From Erinaceus europaeus (taxonomy: Eukaryota; Chordata; Mammalia; Eulipotyphla; Erinaceidae), in contig NC_080166.1 in the NCBI RefSeq assembly GCF_950295315.1, forward strand, positions 99,798,999-99,862,998: a stretch of 64,000 bases of DNA, in the 5' to 3' direction. This document shows positions 49,307-59,705 of this stretch, in pieces (position 1 is the first letter of the stretch; every line of letters begins with the position of its first letter). The translations under genes and the position numbers were made by a program. Under the pieces are notes generated by a model. That model was given only the letters and a program-made list of their open reading frames with translations, was not told the DNA's origin and did no database searches.

Positions 49307-50085
49307 ATTTCTTTTTGTTGGTTTAACTAATTTATATAGTATGTTATGAGGTCCCTCTCTCAGTACTTTTCAAATTACTGATCACTCTTGCCTGGAATGT
49401 CCTGTGTTTCTAAGTAAGGTACTTAAAGGGTTCACAGTTGTGGAAATTGACAGTTGTTTCAATCCCTGAGTTGGAGCTCAATCCCTGAGTTGGAGCTCAG
49501 TGGCTTAAAATCCTATTTTGTTCTTTTTCTTCCCTGTAGGCTATGGGAACCTGAGGGCTTTTAAACCATAAGTATGCTTCTTAGCTTAATCCCTCACTCC
49601 TGACCAAGAGATAAGGCATGGTTTGGTAAAGATAATCCTGTGGTTATGCAGAGAGACTCTCATAGCCCCACTGCTAGGCCACCGAGGACTAGATCTTCTC
49701 CTGAGTTTCCTGGTTATTTCTTTGCCTCCTGGTGTCAGCACAGGGCCTCCCTGCTGGGCTCCAGATTATGAGGGCAGTAACAATGGAGACTCACAGTTGC
49801 ATTTGGTGAGTTTTAGGGAAGTCCTCTCCTCCATTCAGCTGTCTTTTTGTTGGTGAAACAGACTGGAGGTGGTGTCTGAACTGGTAAACTGCCAGACTGT
49901 TACCAGTTACTTAATCTCTCTCTAAGCTCCTCTCTATCCATGAGCCACACGTGTTTGCACTCACAGGTGATTTGGTGGGCTCCTGAAGTCGTTCTAGTCC
50001 TATCTTGTTTCAGTCCCAGGTGGTCTCCTCACCTACTGTCTTTCAAGTATAGATTCTTCATGAAAACCATTTCATGCTAACTTGA
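49307..50085 (-). other. L1 5'UTR of a different, CpG-poor subfamily
   Basis: It lies directly upstream of an ORF1 start, so by position it is 5'UTR. It shares no obvious blocks with the 5'UTR at 39597-40962. It contains a tandem 19-bp duplication ('caatccctgagttggagct' at 49460-49478 and 49479-49497). Confidence 0.65.
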
Positions 50086-50100
50086 AGTGCTACTCATAGT

Positions 50101-51567
50101 TTTCAGTATACAAGTCTTTTACTTCTTTTGTCAGGGTTATTCCTAGATATTTTATTGATTTTGTTGTGAATGGGAGTGATTTATGGATGTCCTCTTCTTT
50201 GAACTTAGTGTTTGCATAAAGAAATGCCACTGATTTTTGTACATTGATTTTGTAGCCTGATTCCCTGCTATATTGCCTAATGATTTACAGTAGCTTTCTG
50301 TGGGATTCTTTAAGTCTTTCTATACGTACTATCATATTGTCTCCAGAGAGTGAGAGTGTCACTTCTTCCCTTCCAATCTGTATTCCTTTGATTTCTTTCC
50401 CTTGTCTGATTACTATGGCAAAAAGTTCCAATAGTATGTTGAAAAGTAATGGTAATAATGGACAGCCCTGTCTAGTCCCCGATCTGAGGGGAAATGCTTT
50501 CAACTTCTTTCCACTGAGTATGATGGTGTCTCTAGGTTTGCTGTATATGGACTCCACTGTCTTGAGGAATTTTCCATCTATTCCCATTTTTTTTTTTGTA
50601 GTGTTTTGAGCATGAATGGGTGTTGGATTTTGTCAAAGGATTTATCTGCATCTATTGAGATAATCATGTGATTTTTGGTTGCTTTTATTGATGTGATGGA
50701 TGATATTGACTGACTTACATGTATTGAACCAGCCTTGCATTCCTGGGATAAATTTCACTTGGTCGTGATGAACAATATTTTTGATATACTGCTGTATTTG
50801 CATAGGATCTTGTTCAATATTTTGGCATCTATATTCTTCAGAGATATTGGTCTGTAGTTTTCCTTTTTTTGTTGTGTCCCTATCTGGTTTTGCTATCAGA
50901 GTTGGCTTCATAGAAGATGGAAAGGGGTGTTCCTGTTTTTTTGATCTTTTGAAAGAGCTTTAAAAGTATACGTATTAACTGTTTCATGAAGGTTTTGTAT
51001 AATTTGTTTGTAAAGCCATCTAGTCCTGGACTTTTGTTGTTGGCAAGATTCTTAATATCTGTTTTAATCTCTTTGATTGGTGCATTTAGGTTCTGTAGCT
51101 CTTTCTGGTTCACTTTTGGAAGGGTATATATTTTTAGGAATTCTTCCATTTCTTCTAGATTCTCTAGCTTGGTGGCCTATAATTGTTTGTAGAATTTTCA
51201 CATGATTTTTTGGATTTCTGTGGTGTCTGTTGTGATATCCCCTCTATTCTATCATTTGCAATTTGATTGATTTGAGTCTTCTCCCCCCTTTTTTTAGTGA
51301 GTTTGGCTAAGGTTTTTTCAATTTTGTTTATTTTTTCAAAGAACCAGCATTTGGCTTCATTCATCTTTTGTATGGTTCTCTTATATTCGATGTTGTTTAT
51401 TTCTGCTCTAATTTTGGTGATGTCCATCCTTCTGGATGCTTTAGGGTTCCTTTGTTCCTCATCTTCCTAGTCTTTAAGACATGCACTAAGATCGTTTACT
51501 TGAACTTTTTCTTGTTCTCTAATGTGTGCTTGTATGGCTGTGAGTTTCCCCCTAAGTACTGCTTACT
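50101..51567 (-). pseudogene. L1 ORF2 RT and upstream region, broken
   Basis: Frames 50285-50587 ('[20 protein letters not shown]'), 50642-50911, 50880-51149 ('NLANNKSPGLDGFTNKLYKT') and 51164-51427 cover the RT fingers/palm and the linker, with several frameshifts. The 'FADD' box is altered, and the 5' end of ORF2 is absent. Confidence 0.92.
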
Positions 51568-51765
51568 CTTTTTTCATTTGATGGGACAAAGATAAATTGA
51601 GAGGGAATGGGGAAGATAGAGAGGAAAAGAGAAGGGTTACACCTGTAGTCCTTGCTTCACTGTTCCTGACCTTCCACCTTGCAAATGGGGTCTTCAGACA
51701 TCAACCTGGGTTCTTGGACACTATAATGTTGCTCTCAACCAAATGCTCTACCATCCAGCCCCACG
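51568..51765 (-). mobile_element. 5' half of the SINE split by the L1
   Basis: 'gatgggacaaagataaattg', 'agggttacacctgtagtcct', 'gacatcaacctgggttcttg' and 'caaatgctctaccatccagc' give body, B-box and head of a minus-strand SINE. It starts where the 44031-44129 piece stops, so the two are probably one element. Confidence 0.65.
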
Positions 51766-51934
51766 ATATACTTTTTTAGTCTCTCTCTCTCTCATTTGAT
51801 TCTAAATTCCCAGTTCTTATGGAAATCTCAAACATATTTTTTCCCACAGAACACAGCACCAACATTCTCCTCTCCATCCCTCCATTGCTCTGAATTTGCT
51901 GTATGTCTCTTTCTACTGATCACCTCTTACATGC

Positions 51935-52170
51935 TTTTTCTTCTTCTAGCATTTGCCCTTCGTCCGTAGCCAGTCAATAGCATCAGGTTGAGCCTGATGT
52001 AAAGTTTCGAGACCTCCTTTGAATCTGGAGAGGTGGCAGTCATTGACTATGTGGGTCATAGTCTGTCTGTAGCCACAGGGGCAGTTCGGGTTGTCTCTGG
52101 CTACATTAATAATGAAAATGTTGCTTTTCACTGTCTACCCACTGATAAGGCCACCTTGAACTAGAACAAA
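51935..52170 (-). pseudogene. Non-L1 LINE reverse transcriptase C-terminus
   Basis: Minus-strand frame 51946-52131 (61 codons before its TAG; the frame opens at a GTG, and an in-frame TAG lies just upstream at 52135-52137). It contains C-x-C-G-x3-Q-T-M-x-H-I-V-x2-C ('CPCGYRQTMTHIVNDC') followed by 'FKGGLETLHQAQPDAIDWL'. This arrangement is typical of the C-terminal zinc-like segment of RTE/jockey-like non-LTR retrotransposon proteins and does not occur in L1 ORF2. The stop is followed at once by a GAA-rich 3' end ('tagaagaagaaaaa' on the minus strand), as in elements with very short 3'UTRs. The clade is inferred by pattern only. A retained host-gene exon is less likely given the upstream stop. 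Confidence 0.55.
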
Positions 52171-53069
52171 TCTCTTCCTTACTAAAACTTGGAATAATGC
52201 CAGAAGGAATACCTATTTTTAAACATATTGCCCCACCCACCCCTGTTTTCTTTTAGTGCCTTTCTTACTAAATCCAATCAGGTTGCAATAAGTAAGTTAG
52301 ATGAGCCCCCAACGTATCCTATAGAAAAATTCTGACCCTTTTGTCGTTTTCCCCTCCTGCTCCCATTTTGAAAAGCAAAGGCACAGTCACATTTCTAAGA
52401 ATCCCTGTTTTGTTATACTATGTACTTGATACCAGTTTCTACTGTATCTAATTTAGATAGGGATTGTAAGGTATTGATACCTGCACAGTATAGTTATTTT
52501 TTTCCATTTTTAATAAAGATTTGGGTAAATACAGTTACAGATCACCTTATGGAGATGATGCTGGAAAGGTTTATATCTGGAACCATGTCTGACCTTTCAG
52601 TACTTCTGTACAAAGTAATTACCTATAGGCTTTTATTTATTGGTAAATCTGTTATGTTTTTTTTCTTCGTATTTTTCTTTCTTTCTCTGCATAGTTTCTT
52701 GTCTCCTTGGTTCTGAACAGCTCTTTGATACCTTACCTCAGTATCTCTTTGATTATATTCAATAGTTTGGGCAGAATTACTACTCCATTTATTGTCATTC
52801 ATTGTGGGTTTTCAGGAGGAAGTCAAATGCACTCTTGAAAATGCTTCATACATATACATAACATATTATAGATTCTACCCTACCAAAACGATAAATTAAG
52901 CCACTTTTAGAAACAAATTAAACTAAAACTCTACATCTAGTTGTCATCTGAAAACAAACTGTTTAAGAAACATACCATAGGTAGAAACGATGCAGTGCAT
53001 AAATAAATATAGATTTTCAAATGAGGCAAAAAATACTTTGAAAATCACAACCTCTCTTTTTAGGTCTAG
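52171..53069. other. Unique DNA, no gene seen
   Basis: No repeat recognised. The 98-codon ORF at 52420-52716 is hydrophobic and AT-driven, with no domain. Confidence 0.45.
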
Positions 53070-53522
53070 AATAAATTCAAGTTTTCCATTTCAGAAACCT
53101 GAGTCTTCACCTCTCCAGAGTTCTTCCCAACTAGGGACAGACAGAAACAGGCTGGGAGTGTGGATTGACTTACTAATGCCCATGTCCAGTGGAGAAGCAA
53201 TTACAAAGCTTCCACCTTCTGCACCCCCAAAAGAATTTTGGTACATACTTCCAGAGGGGGAAATGATAGGTGAAGTAAACCAGAGGACTTTCATTAAGAC
53301 CCAAAACGTTTGTCATCAGAAATTGTGTTTTTATACAATCAAGGAAAGGGAAGTGAACCTAGAAAACATCAGAGGAAGCTAGGCATATTTTTGCTTATCT
53401 GAGAGAGAAGGGGGGATGGTAAAAACACAGTTGGAAGTAGTAATAGTAGTAATAGGTACAGTGGTGAACTAGAAAAGAAGTAAGTGCAGGACCATTATAA
53501 AAAACGGGAAAAATTAGATAGG

Positions 53523-53556
<34 letters not shown>

Positions 53557-53715
53557 TAGAATCAGCCTGTATCAGTGACCTTGGGAGAAATTTTGTAGTT
53601 TCCAATGGAATAGATGGGATATAGAACTCTGGTGGTGGGAATTGTATGGAATTATACCCCTGTTATCTTACAATTTTGTAAATCATTTTAAATCACTAAT
53701 AAAAAAGCTAACAAA
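53070..53715 (+). mobile_element. Old L1 3'UTR with TAGA microsatellite
   Basis: 'cacctctccagagttcttcc', 'gacagacagaaacaggctgg', 'ggagaagcaattacaaagct', 'cagggg'-type blocks and the end 'ctggtggtgggaattgtatg' then 'aaatcactaataaaaaagc' define a 5'-truncated plus-strand 3' end of an older subfamily. A (TAGA)n run is embedded at 53515-53559. Confidence 0.78.
53515..53559. repeat. (TAGA)n microsatellite
   Basis: About ten TAGA units within the L1 3'UTR. Confidence 0.95.
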
Positions 53716-53929
53716 AATAGAAACGTGAGTGCTAATGATGACAGAAACTTAAGTTCATTTGTAGAATATCTGCAAATTAATAATCAATGACTACTAACAA
53801 ACTTAAAACAGGGAAGATATAAGTCTTGTAATAGTTGCCTTTCTGAGAGTTAACTTCAAACTTATATGATCTGTGAAAAGATTCTACAATTGTGATTTTC
53901 TGACATCATGAAAGTGTCGGGGGGAGGCT

Positions 53930-54140
53930 CACCAAAGATTAGTGTCTTTATAAGATGAAATCTGAAGGAGTCCTAGTGTCCTCTTTTCATCCTTACACAG
54001 AAGGTTATGTGAACAACCAGTGTGAGAAGGGAGCCATGTACAAACCAGGAAGATTTGCTCTCACCGTGTCATGCAAGGTCAGCATTTCTATTTTGAACTT
54101 CGCAGATTGTTGGACTGTGAGAAACAAAAATTTGTTATAA
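53930..54140 (+). mobile_element. Possible ancient mammalian repeat
   Basis: 'gtgtctttataagatgaaat', 'cagaaggttatgtgaac' and 'ggactgtgagaaacaaaaat' follow the order of an ancient mammal-wide repeat end (MaLR-type). Strongly diverged, so this is tentative. Confidence 0.4.
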
Positions 54141-55899
54141 CCCTGACTGCTAGTATTTTAATATAGCGTCCTGAGCTGATTGAGAGAATACCCATTTTAA
54201 CTTTTGCACCTATCATTTCTTGAAGGGAATGCTCAAGTTAATAGCATTGACTTTAGTATATTTAGAGCAAGCTTATCTTAATCCAAATAGAGAAGAATAG
54301 GAAATAGCATATTGCAAAGCAGAAAATAGAGCTACAGAAGAGAGCAAGGAAACTTTATGGTACCTTGTGGGATAATCTTTGATATAGAACAAAGTTATCC
54401 AGGAATTTGGCTCCCCAAAGCCTACTTTGTGGTACTAAGGTCAAGATATGTATATAGTAATCCATGCCAGGGTTTGTTAGTTCAGAGGTTTTTAAGGAAG
54501 CAATGGATTATGCAACTATCACACCAGTGTTCAATGTCCCCAGGGCAAGCCTGGTAGACATTTTCTGTGAAGGACCATATATTCTCTATGGCAATTAATG
54601 AAACCTACCCTAGTTACAGCCATAGACAATATATCAATGGATGGACCCAGCTGTGTTCCTGTTAATGAAAAATAAAACAAACAAACAAATAACAATAGCA
54701 ATAACAAAATAATCACAATCCATAGACAGGCACTTATGCAAGTGCCTGCTTCTTCTTTTCCAATATTCTTCAGAATTTAGGGTGTTCTCATTCAAATAGT
54801 TTCCAATATACTATCCTTTGCTTACTATAGCCACATGGGAACACATACTTCATCGTTCTTGCCTCAATTATTTGGATTCAATTCATATTCCTCTTCCAAA
54901 TTCAGGAAATGTTTAAACATAGAACTTCTACTTTGTGGTGGAAGATTGTACAAATAAATATGGTAGTGTTTCTGTTTTCTACTGATGACTCATTACCCTA
55001 AATCTTCACTGAAAGGGATGTTCTAGCTGATTTCTCAGTCATGAAAGCTCATTGCTTTAAATACCAAGACTTTCAGTTCAAATTAAAATTATTTGTAATT
55101 AAAGTTTGAAAAAATTATATGCTCCCTCACTATTTCATACAGTCTACTGACCATAACTACCCTTTTGTGGTGTTTCTGAATTCTGAAATGAAGCAGCAGA
55201 GTGAACTAATTCAGTTATACTCTGAGGAGATGGTGAGCTACAGAGAGATATTTTATTTTATGGAGAATGATTCAAGAGAGCTATACTTTTAAGCATGATA
55301 TGATTCTTTTTTTTTTTTTGCAACTCAAATGGTTTTCTATCCAGCTCAGCTCCCCATGGGACTGTGCCTAACTTTAGGTATATGGAGAGTTGCTATGTGT
55401 GAGAATAAATAAAAGCTATTTCTATCTATCTACACCAATGGATAATTTTCATTCAGAACCTCTATCCAAGAGTCAAGAAGCTGTCTTGGGGTTATTACGA
55501 GTGTGGGAGGAAGATGAGTAAAAGACCTATGTCCCTCTCAGAAAAGTATGTTCAGCAGTCATTGATACATCCTTGCTGGTGATTCAGTGTTGACAACAGC
55601 TGTAGTTTTAGTGATTTTGAAGGCTGTAATAGTAATACAGCACAGCACAACAACTTGACTGTTATATAGCATATGTATATTGAGACTTAGAGAAGGAAGA
55701 TAGAAATAAACAGTTATAGCAGAATCCTCAAATGATATCATAGACTTTTTTTGGAGTTTGAAGGCCTTTGTGGGAAAATTATATGAAGTTGAAGTCACAG
55801 GGCTAAGTGTAATATATATATATTGTCCTGGGTTATGTTGATGGAGTAAACAATTAATTTTACTTATAGATTTTCTTCAAGTTCGGGAGCTACTCTCTC
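54141..55899. other. Unique DNA, no gene seen
   Basis: About 1.75 kb without recognised repeats. The minus ORF 55559-55798 (79 codons) shows no domain. Confidence 0.5.
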
Positions 55900-56740
55900 C
55901 CCTAGTCCAATTTTCTAGCTCTATTCTGAATTCTGACACCATCTTCCCAGATAATTTTTTTCCACTACCATGTTAGCTATTAAACTCATGCAAAATCTAC
56001 AAAAGTCATTGGTCCATAGCAACATACCTGAAATAGACTTCCTTGCTTCATTCCATCCTGAAATCTTTCTCATCTGCTCCATTCCTACTTTTTGGTTCCT
56101 TTTCATTAATCATTTTATCCTGCTTTATGTCTTACTGCCTTTTAGCCAACAATTTTGCAGGTGCTATCATGATTCCATCCTGACTTTCCTGGGTAGACCT
56201 CACCAATGTATCCTGTAATCCCACCTCTCCAGAACCTTGCCCCACTAGGGAAAGATAGAAATAGGCTAGGGGTATGGATTGACGTTCCAATGCCCATGTG
56301 CAGTGGAGAAGCAATTACAGAATCCAGAACTTCTACCTTCTGCACCCCAAAAAGAATTTTGGTCCATAATCCCAGACTACCAGAGGGGGAAAATGATAGG
56401 GGAAGATAACCAGAGAGCTTTGAACTCCAACTCGAGTCATCAAGACCCTGAGATAGAAGAGGAAAGAAGTAGGGACATTCAGAAATAGTAATAGGTATGG
56501 GTGTGACTGGAAGGGAAGAGAGGACAGGGCCATAGGAATAAAAGGGCAAATATATCAAACTATAGACAGATATTTATAGAAATAATAGTCTAATCAGATC
56601 TGCAACCTGGGGAACAACTGTAGCTTCCAAGAGAGGGAATGGGGATACAGAACTCTAGTGGTAGGAATGATGCAGAATTATACTCTTGTACCTTATAAAT
56701 TTGTAAATAAACATTAAGTCACTAATAAAACTTTAAAAAG
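55900..56740 (+). mobile_element. Old L1 3'UTR, plus strand
   Basis: 'ccaatgtatcctgtaatccc', 'ccactagggaaagatagaaa', 'ggagaagcaattacagaatc', 'ttctgcaccccaaaaagaat' and the end 'cagaactctagtggtaggaa' ... 'aagtcactaataaaactt' match the module of 15100-16085 and 53070-53715. Overlapping ORFs on both strands (such as 56142-56558) are within this UTR and not interpreted as genes. Confidence 0.78.
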
Positions 56741-56776
56741 CATATATAGTTAATGATGACATTGTAGCTTTTTTTT

Positions 56777-57057
56777 TTAAATTTTTTTATTATTATTTAT
56801 TTATTCCCTTTTGTTGCCCTTGTTGTTTTATTGTTGTAGTTATTATTGTTGTTGTCGTTGGATAGGACAGAGAGAAATGGAGAGAGGAGGGGAAGACAGA
56901 GAGGAGGAGAGAAAGATAGACACCTGCAGACCTGCTTCACCGCCTGTGAAGCGACTCCCCTGCAGGTGGGGAGCCGGGGTTGGAACTGGGATCCTTATGC
57001 CGGTCCTTGTGCTTTGCGCCACCTGCGCTTAACCCGCTGCGCTACAGCCCGACTCCC
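56777..57057 (-). mobile_element. Young SINE family B with perfect TSD
   Basis: A full-length minus-strand copy: T/TTTA-rich tail, 'ttgttgcccttgttg', 'ttggataggacagagagaaa', 'gacacctgcagacctgcttc' and head 'ccgctgcgctacagcccgac'. Perfect 14-bp TSD 'tgtagctttttttt' at 56763-56776 and 57058-57071. It differs little from the 16908 copy. Confidence 0.95.
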
Positions 57058-57512
57058 TGTAGCTTTTTTTTAACGTCAAGATTGGTGCTTAACTTTTGCT
57101 AAATGTATTCATGCAACATTTTTCAAATCTTTAGACTGTGATAAACAAATTAAATGTATGTTCTCTTATTTATAAAGTAAAAAATAGAAAATATCAAAAA
57201 AACATAGGATAGAGGTATGTTTTTTTAATAAAGATGAAATGAAGACCTACAAACCACCCAGTAGAATAAAGTACCTGGGTAATTCTCAATACATATGTGA
57301 TTCTGTCTGCCCAACTTGTCCTGTTCTTGAGGTCTCTGGTCTGTATTATAAATGGATAGCTGAAGTTCTTCCCCACATAGATTTTCAGTCTGCTGGATTA
57401 ATAATTCTCACTGTGGTGTGATTCTCGCTCACTGTGAAGCTTCTTAGCCCCTCCACTAAGTAAGGGACCATCTCACTGCACAGTAGATCTGGCCATAAGA
57501 AATTGTTTTCTC

Positions 57513-57929
57513 TGGGGTCAGGAATAATGCAGTGGGTTAAGTGCACGTGGTGCAAAGTGCAAGGACCAGCATAAGGATTCAGGTTCGAGCCCCTGGCTCC
57601 CCACCTGCAGGGAGGTCGCTTCACAAGCTGTGAAGGAGGTCTGCAGGTATCTATCTTTCTCTCCCCCTCTCTGTCTTCCCCTCCTCTCTCAATTTCTCTG
57701 TCTTATCCAACAAAAACATCAATATCAATGGCAACAATAACGACAACAACAAAGGCAACAGCAAGGGCAACAAAATGGGAAAAAAATGGCCTCCAGAAGC
57801 AGTGGATTTGTAGTGCAGGCACTAAGCCCCAGCAATAACCCTGGAGGCAAACAAACAAACAAACAAAAACCAAGGGCAACAAAAAGGGAAAGAATCAAAT
57901 AAATAAATATAATTTTTTTTTAAAAAAAA
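57513..57929 (+). mobile_element. Long SINE family B, plus strand
   Basis: Head 'aatgcagtgggttaagtgca', B-box-like 'caggttcgagcccctgg', CT-rich body, CAA-rich region, the extended segment 'cctccagaagcagtggattt' ... 'agcaataaccctggaggc', then a second CAAA and 'caagggcaacaaaaaggg' unit and an A-rich end. At about 415 bp it is the longest SINE here and contains a partly duplicated 3' region. 'gttttctc' (57505, 57930) may be its TSD. Confidence 0.9.
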
Positions 57930-58092
57930 GTTTTCTCCCAGATAGCAAGTCAGGAGGTGGACATGAGCAGACTGCTTTGTCTTTTCTGCTTTGTCCTTTT
58001 AATCACCTTCCCACCATCATCACTACTTGGTTAGATGGATAGATGGGGACTGTTTTTCTCCTGTAGAATCATGGTTATTAAAACCAAATTAC

Positions 58093-58310
58093 ATGCCCAG
58101 CTGGTGGACCTGGTTGAGACTGTACAATGCACAAAGACCCAAGTTCAAACTCCTGGTTCCCACTTATGCAGGGGAAGCTTCATAATTGATGAAGCAGTGC
58201 TGCCAGTGTGTGTCTCTCTCCCACTTCCTCTCCCTCTTAATTCTCAGTTTCTCTCTGCCTCTTCTAATAAATAGTAATTAATGTTTTTAAAAAATACAAT
58301 TTAAAAAAAT
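58093..58310 (+). mobile_element. SINE family A-like, plus strand
   Basis: 'cagctggtggacctggttga', 'actgtacaatgcacaaagac', 'gttcaaactcctggttccca', 'ttgatgaagcagtgctgcca' and an AATAAATAGTAATTAAT end. Moderately diverged. Confidence 0.88.
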
Positions 58311-58379
58311 GGAATTATAATCTTTAAGGGTTTTGTTTATAGAAATAAAACCATGCCACAAATACAAAATGAATGCCTG

Positions 58380-58635
58380 TTAGGGTAAGATTGGGGCACA
58401 CTCCTACATTACCAGATGTGAAAACCTGAGTTCAAGTTGCTGGTCCAAACCTGTAAGAGAGAAGCTTCACAGATTGTGGTGCAGTGCTGTGGTGTCTTTC
58501 TCTCTTTTCTTCTCTCCTTTCTTCTCTATTCCTCTCTATCAATGTTAAGAAGAAATAAATAACAAGGGAAAAAATGATCATGGGAGCAATTGGAGCCATT
58601 ATGCAGGCAACAAACCCCAACATAAGAATAGGTGC
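58380..58635 (+). mobile_element. SINE family A-like with extended 3' segment
   Basis: 'cacactcctacattaccaga', 'cctgagttcaagttgctgg', 'attgtggtgcagtgctgtgg', CT-rich body, then 'ggagccattatgcaggcaac' and 'aaccccaacataagaatagg'. Confidence 0.8.
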
Positions 58636-58640
58636 CAGTT

Positions 58641-58669
58641 TTCTTTCTTTCTTTCTTCCTTTCTTTCTT

Positions 58670-58700
<31 letters not shown>

Positions 58701-58712
58701 CTTTCTTTTTTT
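58641..58712. repeat. (CTTT)n/(CT)n polypyrimidine repeat
   Basis: CTTT units flank a CT run at 58670-58688. Adjacent to the previous SINE end. Confidence 0.93.
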
Positions 58713-58742
58713 GGAACCTTACTAGATAAAGAAGAATTCAGG

Positions 58743-59008
58743 GAGTAGGGCGGTAGCGCAGCAGGTCAATCGCACATGGCCGAAGTGCAATGACCCCTAT
58801 AATAATCCAGTTGGAGCCCCTGGTTCCCCACCTGCAAGGGAGTTGCTTCACAAGTGGTGAAGTGACTGCAGGTGTCTATTTTTCTCTCCTACTCTCTGTC
58901 TGCCCCTCCTCTCTCCATTTCTCTTTGTCCTGTCCAACAATGAAGACAAAAATAATGACTACAAAAATAAAACAAGGGCAACAAACGAGAATAAATAATT
59001 TTTTTAAA
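58743..59008 (+). mobile_element. SINE family B, plus strand, with TSD
   Basis: 'gagtagggcggtagcgcagc', 'agttggagcccctggttccc', 'cttcacaagtggtgaagtga' and a CAA-type 3' region ending 'gagaataaataat'. TSDs 58728-58742 and 59009-59023 ('aaagaagaattcagg' / 'aaagaagaatccagg') differ at one base. Confidence 0.93.
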
Positions 59009-59404
59009 AAAGAAGAATCCAGGTGCATTTAGTTTAAAGTATCACACTTCATTATGAATGCTGAAAAGAATTTACAAAGAGATGGACTTTTATTATTTTT
59101 TTTTTTATTCACTGGGAGAATAGAAGAGGTGAGGGAGAGGAGAAAATAAATTGTCCTTCTTGACAAAAGTTAGTTGCAGAAGTGTGGACAAAGTCATTTG
59201 CCTTGCTATCAGTTATCTATAATTTATGGAGTATCTAAATAGCTCAAAGATTTGGAAAGGTGGAATAGCCTCAAGTTTTCTGGTAAGCCTGAAGGGCATG
59301 CCAGACTATGACTACATTTCCATTGATAATGCACAATAATCTTTTTATTCCATCTGAAAGGTTTACATAACAATATAAAAAGTTAAAACTTTCCCTTTGT
59401 TTCT

Positions 59405-59488
59405 TTATTTTTATAATAATTTTTTTTTATCGCTGAGCCTCACTGCCTGCACCATGAATCTGTCAAGCTTGGTGGCCATTTTTCCCCT

Positions 59489-59523
<35 letters not shown>

Positions 59524-59705
59524 TTTCTATTTTTTGGATAGAAGAGAGAGAAATTGAGAGAAGAGGCAGGGGGTTTAGAGAGGGAGAGGGAAATATAGAC
59601 ATCTGCAGACCTATTTCACCACTCTGCAGGATGGGGAGTGATAGTTCGAACCTGGGTCTTAGTATATGGTAATATGTGTACTTAACCAGCTGTGCCTGTG
59701 CCCTG
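59405..59705 (-). mobile_element. SINE family B-like, minus strand, TTTA-expanded
   Basis: Extended segment 'tcactgcctgcaccatgaat', a TTTA run (59487-59525), 'ttttggatagaagagagaga', 'gacatctgcagacctatttc' and head 'gtacttaaccagctgtgcct'. It abuts the inverted L1 at 59706. Confidence 0.85.

Larger units (their letters stand above)
48854..50085 (-). mobile_element. L1 5' fragment (ORF1 N-term plus 5'UTR) inside ORF2
   Basis: ORF2 breaks off at 'attcatagttttc' (48841-48853) and resumes at 'actcatagttttcagtatac' (50092). In between, in the same orientation, lie the ORF1 N-terminal half (48854-49306, coiled-coil 'TREQKAEIAELRTQLDEQAK' in 48983-49306) and about 780 bp of a 5'UTR (49307-50085). The duplicated 'tcatagttttc' looks like a TSD. 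The inserted piece lacks an L1 3' end. Confidence 0.75.
44130..51567 (-). mobile_element. Old L1 (about 5.1 kb net) carrying three insertions
   Basis: A minus-strand L1 with a long 3'UTR (44130-45345 and 46160-47090), ORF2 C-terminus and centre (47095-48850) and RT/upstream region (50101-51567), truncated in ORF2. It is interrupted by an L1 3' end (45361-46143), a SINE (47252-47534) and an L1 5' fragment (48854-50085). Probable TSDs 'cttttttattt' (44119) and 'cttttttcattt' (51568) lie in a SINE, so the L1 entered that SINE first. Confidence 0.85.

Noticed and set aside
53955..54140. 61-codon ORF as a small gene
   Set aside because: It falls in a likely ancient repeat and shows no domain or splice context.
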